Assembly: GCF_913062585.1 (NCBI RefSeq)
Contig: NZ_CAJXWX010000030.1
Location: 1 to 51,724 of the forward strand
DNA: 51,724 nucleotides
Reading direction: 5' to 3'
DNA from: an uncultured Sphingomonas sp.
GTDB lineage: Bacteria; Pseudomonadota; Alphaproteobacteria; Sphingomonadales; Sphingomonadaceae
Below the pieces are notes generated by a model, which searched no databases, was not told the DNA's origin, and saw nothing but the letters and a program-made list of their open reading frames with translations. Of this stretch, positions 34,855 to 43,422 are shown one piece after another. The position numbers were made by a program, and so were the translations under genes. Within the stretch, counting starts at the first letter, position 1. Each line of letters opens with the position of its first letter.

Positions 34855-35811
34855 TCACTTCTTGATCAACCCGATCTCCACCAGCCGCTCGAACAGATAG
34901 TCATGCGCGGTGATCGGCTCGGGATACCGATCCGGATGCCCCTCGCTGATCGTCCCCGGCAGCGTCTTGATCAGGAAGTCGGGCGCCGGATGCAGGAAGA
35001 ACGGCATCGAATAGCGCGAGAAGCCGCGCCGCTCGACCGGCGGGTTGACCACCCGGTGCGTGGTCGAGGGCAGGACATGGTTGGTCAGCCGTTGCAGCAT
35101 GTCGCCGACATTGACCACCATCGCGCCTTCGGGCGGACGGATCGCCAGCCACTCGCCCGAATCGCGGTCCAGCAGTTCCAGCCCCGCTTCCTCCGCGCCG
35201 AGCAACAGGGTGATCAGGTTGATATCCTCATGCGCGCCCGCCCGCACGCCCTCGGCATCGGCGGGGATCGGCGGATAGTGGAGCAGGCGCAGGACCGAGT
35301 TGCCGTCCTTCACCGCCGGATCGAACCAGTGCGGATCGAGCTTCAGATGTCGCGCGATCGCCGAGAGCAGCCGGTCGCCCGCCTTGTCGAACGCGGCGAA
35401 CAGCGCGATGAAATCCGCGCGGAACCCCTCCGGCCGGTCGGGCCAGATATTGGCGGGCATCCGGTCGGCATAAGCGTGACCTTCGGGCAGTTCGCGGCCG
35501 ACATGCCAGAATTCCTTCAGGTCGACGACCTTGGCGTCCTTGGCGATCTCGGTCTTGAACGGGGTATAGCCGCGCGCGCCGCCGCCGCCGGGGACGTGAT
35601 AACCGCGCTTCTCCTCCTCGGGCAGGTCGAACAGCGCCTTGGTCTGCGCCCAGGCACGGTCGATCAGGTCGGCGGGGACGCCGTGATCGGCGACGATGGC
35701 GAACCCGAACCGCTCGAACGACTCGCCCAGCGCTGCGGCGAAGCCCTCGGGATCGCGGTCCTGGTCGGCGAGGCTGAGCGTCGGAACCTCGGCGGAGCGG
35801 GTGTCGGTCAT
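34855..35811 (-). CDS. 2-oxoglutarate/Fe(II) oxygenase, IPNS-like
   Basis: This 318-residue enzyme of the isopenicillin-N-synthase-like 2OG-Fe(II) dioxygenase family has an N-terminal DIOX_N region (FGFAIVADHGVPADLI, KALFDLPEEEKRGY) and a C-terminal jelly roll. The iron ligands are visible as His-x-Asp in AGAHEDINLITLL and the distal His in STTHRVVNP. The 2OG-binding Arg-x-Ser is in GFSRYSMPFF. The substrate is unknown. The ATG at 35811 is chosen because the conserved domain starts soon after and longer versions have no support. Confidence 0.88.
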   Translation of the reverse strand: MTDTRSAEVPTLSLADQDRDPEGFAAALGESFERFGFAIVADHGVPADLIDRAWAQTKALFDLPEEEKRGYHVPGGGGARGYTPFKTEIAKDAKVVDLKEFWHVGRELPEGHAYADRMPANIWPDRPEGFRADFIALFAAFDKAGDRLLSAIARHLKLDPHWFDPAVKDGNSVLRLLHYPPIPADAEGVRAGAHEDINLITLLLGAEEAGLELLDRDSGEWLAIRPPEGAMVVNVGDMLQRLTNHVLPSTTHRVVNPPVERRGFSRYSMPFFLHPAPDFLIKTLPGTISEGHPDRYPEPITAHDYLFERLVEIGLIKK

Positions 35812-35881
35812 GGCGATATGTCCAGAAAATCGAATAGGCTGGCTCTTATATAACGCCGCCGTCATCCCCGAACAGGGTGCG

Positions 35882-36379
35882 TTATCCGCCTAAAGTGATC
35901 GTCCCCGTCGATCGGTCGCCGCCCGCGGCGTGCAGATCGAGGCGGAAGGGCTTTTCCTCCGCCGTCTTGCCGACCAGCGCGCCACCCTGATCGGTCAGCG
36001 TGAAGTCGGCGTCACCCATCTTCTCCCGGAACCAGTCGCGCACGGTGGCGGGGTCGGCGGGGCTGTCGAAGGTCATGACCAGCGCCTTGTCGCGGCCATT
36101 GCCGACATCGACGTTGCGGATCGTCGAGCCGGGATAGAGGTGGACGCCGTTCAACTCGAAATTGTCCGCCTCGACGGACATCTTGGGCAGCTTGAACGCG
36201 CCCTGGAAGCCCGGCAGCGCCAGCTTCACCTCGCCCGACTTGCCATCGACCGAGGCCAGCGTGCCGTCGGCGCCGTTGACGGTGATCGACGTCCCCTGGC
36301 TCGGCCGGTCGCAGGCCGACAGCGCCAGCGCGGCGAGCAACGGCAGGGCGAGCGTGGTTCGGGTCAGCAAGGTCGTCAT
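35882..36379 (-). CDS. Putative lipoprotein
   Basis: The 165-residue protein has a lipoprotein signal ending LALSACDRP (lipid Cys about residue 23) and an excellent ribosome-binding site AGGAGT 7 bases before the ATG. The mature part is a beta-rich unknown domain with GTLASVDGKSGEVKLALPGFQG and NVDVGNGRDKALVMTFDSP; I do not recognise the family. The stop is 70 bp from the oxygenase start on the same strand. Confidence 0.75.
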   Translation of the reverse strand: MTTLLTRTTLALPLLAALALSACDRPSQGTSITVNGADGTLASVDGKSGEVKLALPGFQGAFKLPKMSVEADNFELNGVHLYPGSTIRNVDVGNGRDKALVMTFDSPADPATVRDWFREKMGDADFTLTDQGGALVGKTAEEKPFRLDLHAAGGDRSTGTITLGG

Positions 36380-36471
36380 GGCAAACTCCTCTGAACGTCC
36401 TGTCGCACCAATAACGGGCCATGATGCTGGTCGTTGCAAGATGACGAGGCGCTGAACGCCCGGATGTTGCG

Positions 36472-36672
36472 TCAGCGTTTCCGCTCGCCCGCCAACGTGC
36501 GGGCGTAGCAGCCGAGGGCGACTAGAGACAGGCCGATCGAAATGCCCATCGCCAGCCCCAGCGCCCGGTCCGACAGATGACGCGAAAGCAGCAGCGGCAG
36601 CATGATCGCGGGCAGGAGCGCGGGAAAGATGACGAGCGGTAGAAGGACGATCTTGGGAGTTTTGTTGCGTAC
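36472..36672 (-). CDS. 66-codon membrane protein frame lacking a normal start
   Basis: This open frame ends at TGA 36472-36474 and encodes two clear hydrophobic helices (PKIVLLPLVIFPALLPAIM and LGLAMGISIGLSLVALGCY) with a basic tail GERKR. A strong Shine-Dalgarno sequence (AGGAGG, 36682-36677) lies four bases before a GTA codon at 36672, where GTG or ATG would be expected. The only in-frame ATG (codon 24) falls inside the first helix. Either initiation is non-canonical or a GTG start has mutated. It directly follows the membrane protein gene ending at 36692, suggesting an operon. Confidence 0.45.
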   Translation of the reverse strand, partial: VRNKTPKIVLLPLVIFPALLPAIMLPLLLSRHLSDRALGLAMGISIGLSLVALGCYARTLAGERKR

Positions 36673-36691
36673 GGTTCCTCCTCGGATAGCG

Positions 36692-38218
36692 CTAGGGGCG
36701 ATGGAACGGGGTGGCCGCAGAGGGGCTGGAGAAGATCAATGGTGTTGCTCCGCTCAACGCGTAGCGTCCATTGGCCTCCGTCTGGGCTACGATGATCCCG
36801 GGGATCGACGTCGAGAGCATCAGGCCCCGGACGGGGTGGAGATCCGGAAAATCATGCCGCTCCACCGCGCCGCGATTGGCATGATAGAGCGCTCTGGGGG
36901 TGACCGCCCAGAAGCCGCCCGGCGCGGGCAGAAGAGCGAAAACGGGTTCGGTCTCCGGCGAAAACCGTCGGGCGTGGGGCGACAGCGCGCGACGGATACG
37001 CATACCGAGCGGCAGGATCTGCGCCTGCCAGACCGTCTCCACATGCTGGGCGCAAACGCGTAGCACCCGGCCTTGCTCTAACATATGCGACAGGCCGATC
37101 GAGGCCAGGACGCAGGACGGGTGATCCGGATCGTGGATCAGGCCGGTCACCGGATCGCAGCCGCCGCTTAGCGGACCCGAGCAAATCTCCGTTCCGTCGA
37201 TCCGCTCGACGGGCGAAACCCGGCCGCTCGATACGCTGATCCGCAGCAATCCGCCGCCCCATTCGCCGCGATTGGCGCCGAGATAGAGCGTGTCCCGGCC
37301 GACCATCAGTGCGATGAATTGGCCCCATGGCTTGATCGGTTCGTTGAGCGAGCGGCGTGCAAAACCGCCTTTGGCATCCGACAGATAGAGGGCCTTCGGA
37401 CCGATCACGACGGGGCCTTGCTGGCCGAGCGTCAGGGCGAGCGGTGGTTCGCCGCGGCCATAGTCCTGCCGTGCCGAGTAGCGCCACGGTCCACCGGACG
37501 AGACGGCCAGCCGGAACCGGCCGGCAGGCTGGTCATCCGCATCGCCAACCAACGGTGCCGCCTGAAGCGCCCAGACATGTGCGCCATCTGCCGCGATCGC
37601 GGTCACGCCCGCGGCGCTGCGGCGGGTCGGGCGCCAATCTTCAAGGCGGTAGGACGCCATCCGGCCGATGTCATCGAGCAGCCATAGCTCCGAGCCGAAT
37701 GTCACACCGCCGACGATGTCCGTTCCCAGGATCGTGGAGCCCGAACCCGCCAAAGGCGCGCGCTCCGATGGAGACTGTTCGATCGCGGCCAGCGCGACCC
37801 AGACGATCCAGAACAACAGGCCCCCGCCCATGAGGATTGCACCGACCCGCGTCATCGACCTGACGCGCGCGAGCAGTATGCCCGCCACAAAACCCGCCGG
37901 GGCCGCCAGCAGGCCGAAATCGGGCCGGAAGCTCAGCAGAGAAAGTGGCAAACAGAATAGCAGGGCGCCGATCGCACCGGCGCTCCAGGGGCCGACCGGT
38001 CGGATACGCCGAGCCACGGCCAGGATGCCCAGCAGGACCAACGACCCGAACGCGCCGCCGATGAGCATCCCGGCCGTCAGTCGCCACGCGCGCGCAAGCG
38101 GCAGGACGAGGCGATCGTCCATGATCCAGCCGACCAGCGCGGAGGTGCCGATCAGGGTACAGGAGGATCCCAGCGTGGCGATGCCCCATCGAGTGACGAT
38201 CGCGGTCCGTCCCGTCAT
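36692..38218 (-). CDS. Membrane protein with propeller-like C-terminal domain
   Basis: This 508-residue protein is of unknown function. Residues 1-165 contain four or five membrane helices (for example LTAGMLIGGAFGSLVLLGILAVA and ILMGGGLLFWIVWVALAAI, read in parts). The remainder is an extracytoplasmic region of repeated short strands with recurring GxxLYL-like and GGLLRISVSSGRV-type segments, resembling a beta-propeller or quinoprotein-like domain. Paired cysteines (EICSGPLSGGCDP) suggest an oxidising compartment. GGGGGAG precedes the ATG. Confidence 0.65.
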   Translation of the reverse strand: MTGRTAIVTRWGIATLGSSCTLIGTSALVGWIMDDRLVLPLARAWRLTAGMLIGGAFGSLVLLGILAVARRIRPVGPWSAGAIGALLFCLPLSLLSFRPDFGLLAAPAGFVAGILLARVRSMTRVGAILMGGGLLFWIVWVALAAIEQSPSERAPLAGSGSTILGTDIVGGVTFGSELWLLDDIGRMASYRLEDWRPTRRSAAGVTAIAADGAHVWALQAAPLVGDADDQPAGRFRLAVSSGGPWRYSARQDYGRGEPPLALTLGQQGPVVIGPKALYLSDAKGGFARRSLNEPIKPWGQFIALMVGRDTLYLGANRGEWGGGLLRISVSSGRVSPVERIDGTEICSGPLSGGCDPVTGLIHDPDHPSCVLASIGLSHMLEQGRVLRVCAQHVETVWQAQILPLGMRIRRALSPHARRFSPETEPVFALLPAPGGFWAVTPRALYHANRGAVERHDFPDLHPVRGLMLSTSIPGIIVAQTEANGRYALSGATPLIFSSPSAATPFHRP

Positions 38219-38436
38219 TCGCTCCCCCTTCTCCGCTGGACAGGATACATGTTTCCGGCTGCGCGCAAAGGCGTTCGAACCGCGTCGGTTTGGCGGATTC
38301 CTCTCCTTTTAGAGAGAAACCGGTGAGGGCATTTGCACTGCTGCGATGTATCTCCACGGAAGGGCTTGATTTCGGTCGCCCTTGGTCGGATTCCCGGGTT
38401 TCCCTGATCCGCATTCCCCCCTAAGGGACAGTCATC

Positions 38437-39684
38437 ATGTCCGATACCCGTTCCGCTGATCCGGTGACGCCCGTCACCGCCGAACCCCCTGGCGCGCCGA
38501 TCGGCTTTGTCGAGTTCGTGCTGCTGATCGCGGCGCTGATGGCGTTGACCGCGTTGGGGATCGACTCGATGCTCCCCGCGCTGCCCGCGATCGGTGAGGC
38601 GCTGGGGGCGTCGCCGATGGCGCGGCCCTTCGTCGTCACCGCCTTTCTGATCGGGTTCGGGGTGGCGCAGCTGGTGCATGGGCCGCTCGCCGATCGGTAT
38701 GGGCGGCGGCGGGTGCTGATCGTCGCCCTGGTCATCTATATCGTCACCAATGGCCTGGCGGCGGTCTCGGCCAGCTTTCCGCTGCTGCTCGCCGCGCGGG
38801 TCTGTGCGGGGGCGGCGATCGCCGCTACGCGGGTGGCGACGGTGGCGCTGGTCCGCGACTGCTATCACGGCCGGGCGATGGCGCAGGTCATGTCGATCGC
38901 CTTCATGGTGTTCATGATCGTGCCGATCCTGGCACCGGCGTTCGGCGAGCTGGTGCTGCTGTTCGGCAATTGGCGGCTGATCTTCTGGACGATCGCGGGG
39001 CTCGCCACGCTGGTGCTGATCTGGTTCTCGTTGCGGATGCCCGAGACGCTGGCACCGGAGGCGCAACTGCCCATCTCGCTGTCGCGGATCGCCAGCGGGT
39101 GGTGGGCGACGCTCAGCGACCGGTTGTCGCTCGGCTATACGCTGGCGGCGACGGCGTTGATGGCGGCGCTCTATGGCTATCTCAACTCGGTCCAGCCGAT
39201 CATGGCGGTGAGCTTCGGTCGCGAAAAGCTGCTCGCGCTGATCTTCGCCACCACCTCGCTTACTATGGCGGCGGCCAATCTGCTCAATTCGCGGATCGTC
39301 ATGCGGCTGGGCACGCGGCTGATCAGCCACGGCGCGGTCGCCATCCTGATCGCGGTGTCGGCGATCCACCTGACCATCGCGCAGGCGGGTGCCGAGACGA
39401 TGATCGTCTTTGCGGTGCTCCAGGCGATCACCATGGCCTGTTTCGGTCTGGCGACCTCCAACTTCTCGGCGATGGCGATGGAGAATATGGGGCGGATCGC
39501 GGGCACCGCCTCCAGCGTGCAGGGCTTTGCCAGCGTCACCATCGGCTCGCTGGTCGGCGCGGGGATCGGCCAGGCGTTCGACGGGACGACCCGGCCGCTG
39601 ACCCTGGGCTTCCTGATCGCCGGGTGCACGGCCTTCGCCTTCGTCTTCGTGACCGAGCGCGGGCGGATGTTCCGTCCCGCCTGA
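38437..39684 (+). CDS. MFS drug-resistance transporter (Bcr/CflA-like)
   Basis: The 415-residue protein has 12 predicted helices of the DHA1 drug:H+ antiporter type. It shows motif A-like GPLADRYGRRRVLIVAL in loop 2-3 and motif C-type proline-rich PILAPAFGELVLLFGNWRLIFW in helix 5 (read in parts), the hallmark of Bcr/CflA exporters. AAGGGA precedes the ATG. No adjacent regulator is present. The substrate is unknown. Confidence 0.9.
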   Translation: MSDTRSADPVTPVTAEPPGAPIGFVEFVLLIAALMALTALGIDSMLPALPAIGEALGASPMARPFVVTAFLIGFGVAQLVHGPLADRYGRRRVLIVALVIYIVTNGLAAVSASFPLLLAARVCAGAAIAATRVATVALVRDCYHGRAMAQVMSIAFMVFMIVPILAPAFGELVLLFGNWRLIFWTIAGLATLVLIWFSLRMPETLAPEAQLPISLSRIASGWWATLSDRLSLGYTLAATALMAALYGYLNSVQPIMAVSFGREKLLALIFATTSLTMAAANLLNSRIVMRLGTRLISHGAVAILIAVSAIHLTIAQAGAETMIVFAVLQAITMACFGLATSNFSAMAMENMGRIAGTASSVQGFASVTIGSLVGAGIGQAFDGTTRPLTLGFLIAGCTAFAFVFVTERGRMFRPA

Positions 39685-39751
39685 GACGGGCGCGGGGAAC
39701 CGCCCGGCCAGCCCCACCGTTCCACCCTCCACAGTTCAAGAGGAGGCAGTG

Positions 39752-40093
39752 ATGGGCGGACATCAGGTTCCGAGTCAGGGGCCCGGCGACGATGGCTGGG
39801 ACGAGGAAGGCTATGACGAGAGTCAGCGCGCCGAAATCCTGGAGGCGACGCGCAACGGCCCCAGCGACGGCGTTCTGCTGACCGATATCGAACCCGATCT
39901 GGGCGACGACACGGTCGAAGACGAGCCGATCGGCGAGATCGAGATGGATTCCGAGGATGTCGGAACCAGCGATGCCTCGGTCGACATGGACGATGCGGAT
40001 ATCGACGAGGACGATCTGCAGGAAGATTTCGAGGACGATAACGTCGCCGACGGCGATATCGACGAGGCCGACGACACCGCGCTGCGGCCATGA
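39752..40093 (+). CDS. Highly acidic small protein
   Basis: The 113-residue protein is extremely acidic (DDLQEDFEDDNVADGDIDEADD and similar runs, read in parts), has no lysine or cysteine and only three arginines, and is probably disordered. I recognise no family. GAGGAGG lies just upstream of tandem GTG-ATG start codons. The stop overlaps the start of the following lipoprotein gene as ATGA, so the two are coupled. Confidence 0.7.
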   Translation: MGGHQVPSQGPGDDGWDEEGYDESQRAEILEATRNGPSDGVLLTDIEPDLGDDTVEDEPIGEIEMDSEDVGTSDASVDMDDADIDEDDLQEDFEDDNVADGDIDEADDTALRP

Positions 40094-40434
40094 TGCGTCT
40101 GCCTCTGGCCCTGGCGGCGGGCGGGCTGGTGCTGATGGGGTGTTCGACCCTGCCCGATGGCCGCACCGGCCTGCCCCCGATGGTGTCCCAGACCTTTCAA
40201 TGCGACAATGGCAGCCGTTTTTGGGCGCGCTTCGACAATCGTGACGACAGTGCCCTGTTGCGCTTCGACGGCGATCTGGAGCTGCGACTGGCGGGGCAGC
40301 CGGTCGCGTCCGGCATCCATTATGCGGGCTTCGGCCACGACCTGCGCGGCAAGGGGGGTGAGGTTGTTTTGACACGCCCCACCGGCGACGCCCTGCGCTG
40401 CACCGCCCTGCAAGGCGGGTCGAGGGCACAATAA
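40090..40434 (+). CDS. MliC-like lipoprotein
   Basis: This 114-residue lipoprotein (signal ending LVLMGCST) has a mature domain resembling MliC/PliC lysozyme inhibitors: an early cysteine in FQCDNGSRFWARFDN, SGIHYAGFGHDLRGKGGEV and a late cysteine in ALRCTAL that would close a disulfide. The MliC signature has a Ser-Gly-x-x-Tyr and a Lys-Gly-x-E element, both visible. A role against host or phage lysozyme is a family inference. It starts at tandem ATGs overlapping the acidic gene's stop. Confidence 0.65.
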   Translation: MMRLPLALAAGGLVLMGCSTLPDGRTGLPPMVSQTFQCDNGSRFWARFDNRDDSALLRFDGDLELRLAGQPVASGIHYAGFGHDLRGKGGEVVLTRPTGDALRCTALQGGSRAQ

Positions 40435-40646
40435 GGGCGGGAAAGTGGCGGAAAACGGCCATTGCCCCATTGTGCCCCATTTGGTTCATCTTGGTGACAG
40501 GAAGTGTGGCTTGTCGGACACAGGTCCCGGCCAGGTGTTCAAAAAAGTCAATTCCTTTGCAACCCATGGCGGTTTTGCCGGTTAAGCGGGCCTGGGCTGA
40601 GCGGTTGGTTCCGCCGCCCCACATAGAACAAAGAAGGGTATCTCGT

Positions 40647-41294
40647 ATGCGTAAGCTTTCCCTCGTCGCCGCTGCGGCGGCTGCGTTCGTCGCTGTGCCT
40701 GCCATGGCCCAGGACATGAGCACCACCACCGACACCACGACGGCGGCCCCGGCTCCGGCCGCCGACGCGCCGCGCGCTCCCGATGGCTCGAAGGCCTTCG
40801 GTATCGAGCCGTATGTCGCGATCATGGGTGGTTGGGAGCAGTTTGATCGCCAGTCGGTCGCCGGCATCCCCGCGCAGCCCAAGGGCTATAACCTGGACGG
40901 CGCGCTGGTCGAAGGCCTCGTCGGCGTCAACGTTCCGCTCGGCCCCGTGTTCGTCGGTGCGGAAGGCTCGGTCGCCAAGGGCGTGTCGGGTGACATCGAC
41001 TGGCAGTATGGCGCCTATGGCCGCGCGGGCTTCCGTGCCGGTGACAGCGGCCTGTTCTACGGCAAGGTCGGCTATCGCTGGAACAACTTCCACAACTTCG
41101 CGCCCGGCGTTTCGGGCGACCTGAAGCGCGACTATGGCGCGACCGTCTACGGCGTCGGCGCCGAAGTCGGCCCGAAGGACATCGGCCTGGGCGGCATCAC
41201 CGGCAACGCCGGCCTGCGCCTGCGCCTGGAAGTTTCGACCTTCGACGACGCGCATTCGTTCCGCCCGATGGCGGGTGTCGTCGCACACTTCTGA
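40647..41294 (+). CDS. Outer-membrane beta-barrel protein (OmpA/Opa-like)
   Basis: The 215-residue exported protein has a clean signal peptide (LSLVAAAAAAFVAVPAMAQD), a Thr/Ala/Pro-rich linker (residues about 22-45) and an eight-stranded-barrel-like body: FGIEPYVAIMGGWEQFD, GLVGVNVPLGPVFVGAEGS, YGRAGFRAGDSGLFYGKVGYRW, ending in VVAHF with the terminal Phe typical of Bam substrates. AAGAAGGG lies upstream of the ATG. A 212-bp gene-free leader (40435-40646) and a terminator suggest a monocistronic, possibly abundant transcript. Confidence 0.85.
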   Translation: MRKLSLVAAAAAAFVAVPAMAQDMSTTTDTTTAAPAPAADAPRAPDGSKAFGIEPYVAIMGGWEQFDRQSVAGIPAQPKGYNLDGALVEGLVGVNVPLGPVFVGAEGSVAKGVSGDIDWQYGAYGRAGFRAGDSGLFYGKVGYRWNNFHNFAPGVSGDLKRDYGATVYGVGAEVGPKDIGLGGITGNAGLRLRLEVSTFDDAHSFRPMAGVVAHF

Positions 41295-41325
41295 TCCCTC
41301 TCGGATCCAGTTGGCGTAAAGGAAT

Positions 41326-41357
41326 GGGGTTCGGCAGCGATGCCGGACCCCGTTTTC
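41326..41357 (+). terminator. Terminator after the outer-membrane protein gene
   Basis: GGGGTTCGGCA and TGCCGGACCCC pair over 11 bp with one G-T wobble and a GCGA tetraloop, followed by TTTTCTT. Confidence 0.82.
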
Positions 41358-41387
41358 TTATGCACCGCGCCACCCCATATTCCCTTC

Positions 41388-41720
41388 ATGGTCGGACGCG
41401 TGAAGCGCAAGGCGGGGCTGTTGGCCGCCGCCGAACGGATGGAGCCGCTCATGGTGCCTTCCTGCGCGCTGTGCGAGCGGCCGCTGGGGGTGAAGGTGGA
41501 ATGGCATCACCCCGTTCCCAAGAGCGAGGGCGGGCGCGAAACCGTGCCGGTGCATCCGATCTGTCACCGGACGATCCATGCCACGCTGACCAATGCGGAA
41601 CTGGCGCGCGACTATAGCGATTTCGCGGTGTTGCGGGCGCATCCGGACATGGTGCGGTTCCTGAAGTGGATCGCGGGCAAACCGGCGGACTTCCATGCCC
41701 CGACACGGACGGCGCGGTAG
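41388..41720 (+). CDS. HNH endonuclease domain protein
   Basis: The 110-residue protein has a zinc-finger-like CALCERP, then WHHPVPKSEGGRE and HPICHRTIHATLTN, which together form the HNH nuclease core. The C-terminal third is helical (RFLKWIAGKPADF). Stand-alone proteins of this kind occur widely; the target is unknown. The ATG at 41388 is chosen because an earlier one at 41340 lies within the terminator stem. Upstream codons are basic and poorly conserved-looking, so the start is uncertain. Confidence 0.75.
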   Translation: MVGRVKRKAGLLAAAERMEPLMVPSCALCERPLGVKVEWHHPVPKSEGGRETVPVHPICHRTIHATLTNAELARDYSDFAVLRAHPDMVRFLKWIAGKPADFHAPTRTAR

Positions 41721-41731
41721 CTTCTGGCTCG

Positions 41732-42026
41732 CGCGAAGACGGACGATTCGCGCAGAGGCGCAGAGGACGCAGAGAAAAAGTGAAATCCCCACCCTCCGTT
41801 CAGCCTGAGCGAAGTCGAAGGCCACGGGGCAACGCCTGCCATATCACGGGGATTTCGGGTCGGAACTGCGGTCAGAGCCCCCCGGGGAGATGCTTTCCCT
41901 TGGCCTTCGACTTCGCTCAGGCTGAACGGAGGGTGGGGAGCGGGCGGTATTCCCGAAATCGCCTCCGCGCCCTCCGCGCCCTCCGCGCCTCTGCGCGCAC
42001 CAGCCTTTTTCGCGCCTTCGCGCGAA
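41732..42026. repeat. Composite repeat block between HNH and nrdB
   Basis: The 341-bp gap contains no gene. Its outer zones mirror each other imperfectly: GCGCAGAGGCGCAGAGGACG near 41754 and CCTCCGCGCCTCTGCGCGC near 41981, with TTCGCGCGAA-type ends. In the right zone CGCCCTCCG is repeated in tandem. The inner zone is the inverted pair at 41787-41938. Confidence 0.7.
41787..41938. repeat. 42-bp inverted repeat, same family as 13741 and 24280
   Basis: 41787-41828 and 41897-41938 are complementary over 42 bp with one mismatch, beginning CCCCACCCTCCGTTCAGCC. The 68-bp centre holds no gene. Confidence 0.9.
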
Positions 42027-42056
42027 CAAAAAAAGGGCGGACCGAAGCCCGCCCTT
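42027..42056 (-). terminator. Terminator of nrdB
   Basis: AAGGGCGG/CCGCCCTT forms an 8-bp stem with a short inner C-CGAA-G loop, followed on the minus strand by seven T. It starts 5 bp past the nrdB stop. Confidence 0.85.
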
Positions 42057-42061
42057 CCCGA

Positions 42062-43117
42062 TCACTCCGCCGCGACGCCCGCGGCCGAGAACATGTCGCC
42101 GGTCTCGCTCGGCTCCTCGTTCGCCGCCTTGGCAACCTTCGCCTTTTGCCGCGTGTCGAACGCGTCCCACACGTCGTTCCACTGGCCGCGCGTCGCCGCC
42201 TTGGAATATTCCGTAGCGCGCGTCTCGAAGAAGTTCGCATGTTCCACGCCGTTCAGCAGCGGGGTCAGCCAGGGCAGGGGATGCTCGTCGATCATGTAGA
42301 TCGGCTTCAGCCCCAGCTGGCCCAGGCGCCAGTCGGCGATGTAGCGGATATACTTCTTGATCTCCTTGGGCTTCATCCCCTCGACCGGGCCCATTTCGAA
42401 GGCGAGGTCGATGAAATTATCCTCCAGGCGGATCGTCGTCTGGCACACATCGGCGATGTCGTCCTTGACCGCCTTGGTCAGGCACTGGCGCTCCTGGCAG
42501 AAGGCGTGGAACATGCGGATGATGCCCTCGCAGTGCAGGCTCTCGTCGCGCACCGACCAGCTGACGATCTGGCCCATGCCCTTCATCTTGTTGAAGCGCG
42601 GGAAGTTCATCAGCATCGCGAAGGACGCGAACAACTGAACGCCCTCGGTAAAGCCGCCGAACATCGCCAGCGTGCGCGCGATGTCCTCGTCGCTGTCGAC
42701 GCCGAAATTCTGCATGTAGTCATGCTTGTCCTTCATCTCGGCATATTCGAGGAAGGCGCCATATTCGCTTTCGGGCATGCCGATCGTGTCGAGCAGATGG
42801 CTGTACGCCGCGATGTGCACCGTCTCCATGTTGGAGAAGGCGGTCAGCATCATCTTGATCTCGGTCGGCTTGAACACCCGGCCATATTTCTCGTGATAGC
42901 AGTCCTGCACCTCGACGTCCGCCTGGGTGAAGAAGCGGAAGATTTGGGTCAGCAGGTTGCGCTCGTGATCGGTCAGCTTCTGCGCCCAGTCGCGGCAATC
43001 CTCGCCCAGCGGCACCTCTTCGGGCAGCCAGTGGAGCTGTTGCTGGCGCTTCCAGAACTCGAACGCCCAGGGGTATTCGAAGGGCTTATACTGCTTGGAG
43101 GCTTGGAGGAGAGGCAT
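42062..43117 (-). CDS. nrdB: Ribonucleotide reductase, beta subunit
   Basis: NrdB (351 aa) holds the di-iron/tyrosyl-radical centre of aerobic class I ribonucleotide reductase. Metal-ligand motifs are visible: DVEVQDCYHEKYG, ETVHIAAYSHLLDTIG (ExxH plus the expected radical Tyr four residues later) and RDESLHCEGI (second ExxH). The C-terminal tail is Glu/Ala rich. Its ribosome-binding site GGAG overlaps the stop region of a small membrane-protein gene upstream, indicating coupling. The alpha-subunit gene is 1.4 kb upstream on the same strand with unrelated genes between. Confidence 0.96.
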   Translation of the reverse strand: MPLLQASKQYKPFEYPWAFEFWKRQQQLHWLPEEVPLGEDCRDWAQKLTDHERNLLTQIFRFFTQADVEVQDCYHEKYGRVFKPTEIKMMLTAFSNMETVHIAAYSHLLDTIGMPESEYGAFLEYAEMKDKHDYMQNFGVDSDEDIARTLAMFGGFTEGVQLFASFAMLMNFPRFNKMKGMGQIVSWSVRDESLHCEGIIRMFHAFCQERQCLTKAVKDDIADVCQTTIRLEDNFIDLAFEMGPVEGMKPKEIKKYIRYIADWRLGQLGLKPIYMIDEHPLPWLTPLLNGVEHANFFETRATEYSKAATRGQWNDVWDAFDTRQKAKVAKAANEEPSETGDMFSAAGVAAE

Positions 43118-43122
43118 GGGGG

Positions 43123-43422
43123 TTACTCCGGACGAATGGTGTTCAGGGAGGCACGGCGCAGGTGGCGCCGGGCGGAAAAGGCAAAGGCGGTGATCGTCAC
43201 GGGGAACGACCAGAGCCAGACAAAGGCGAACCAGTCACGCGGACGGCCCGCCAGCAAATAAGGGCTGCACAGATAATCGCCGATGATCCGGGCGCGGCGC
43301 CCATGACCGCCGATCCCACAGGCGCTGAGATCGGCATCGCCATAGGCCTGAAAGCCCGAGACGACGAAGCCGACCACCGCCAGGGCGGCGAGCAATGCCA
43401 GAAGCCGCTCGACCATGGTCAT
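43123..43422 (-). CDS. Small membrane protein upstream of nrdB
   Basis: This 99-residue protein of unknown function has two hydrophobic helices (ERLLALLAALAVVGFVVSGF near the N-terminus, FAFVWLWSFPVTITAFAF near the C-terminus) joined by a loop with two cysteines (LSACGIGGHG and GDYLCSPYLL). It overlaps the previous small gene as ATGA and ends five bases before nrdB, whose ribosome-binding site abuts its stop codon. This makes a three-gene coupled set. Confidence 0.65.
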   Translation of the reverse strand: MTMVERLLALLAALAVVGFVVSGFQAYGDADLSACGIGGHGRRARIIGDYLCSPYLLAGRPRDWFAFVWLWSFPVTITAFAFSARRHLRRASLNTIRPE

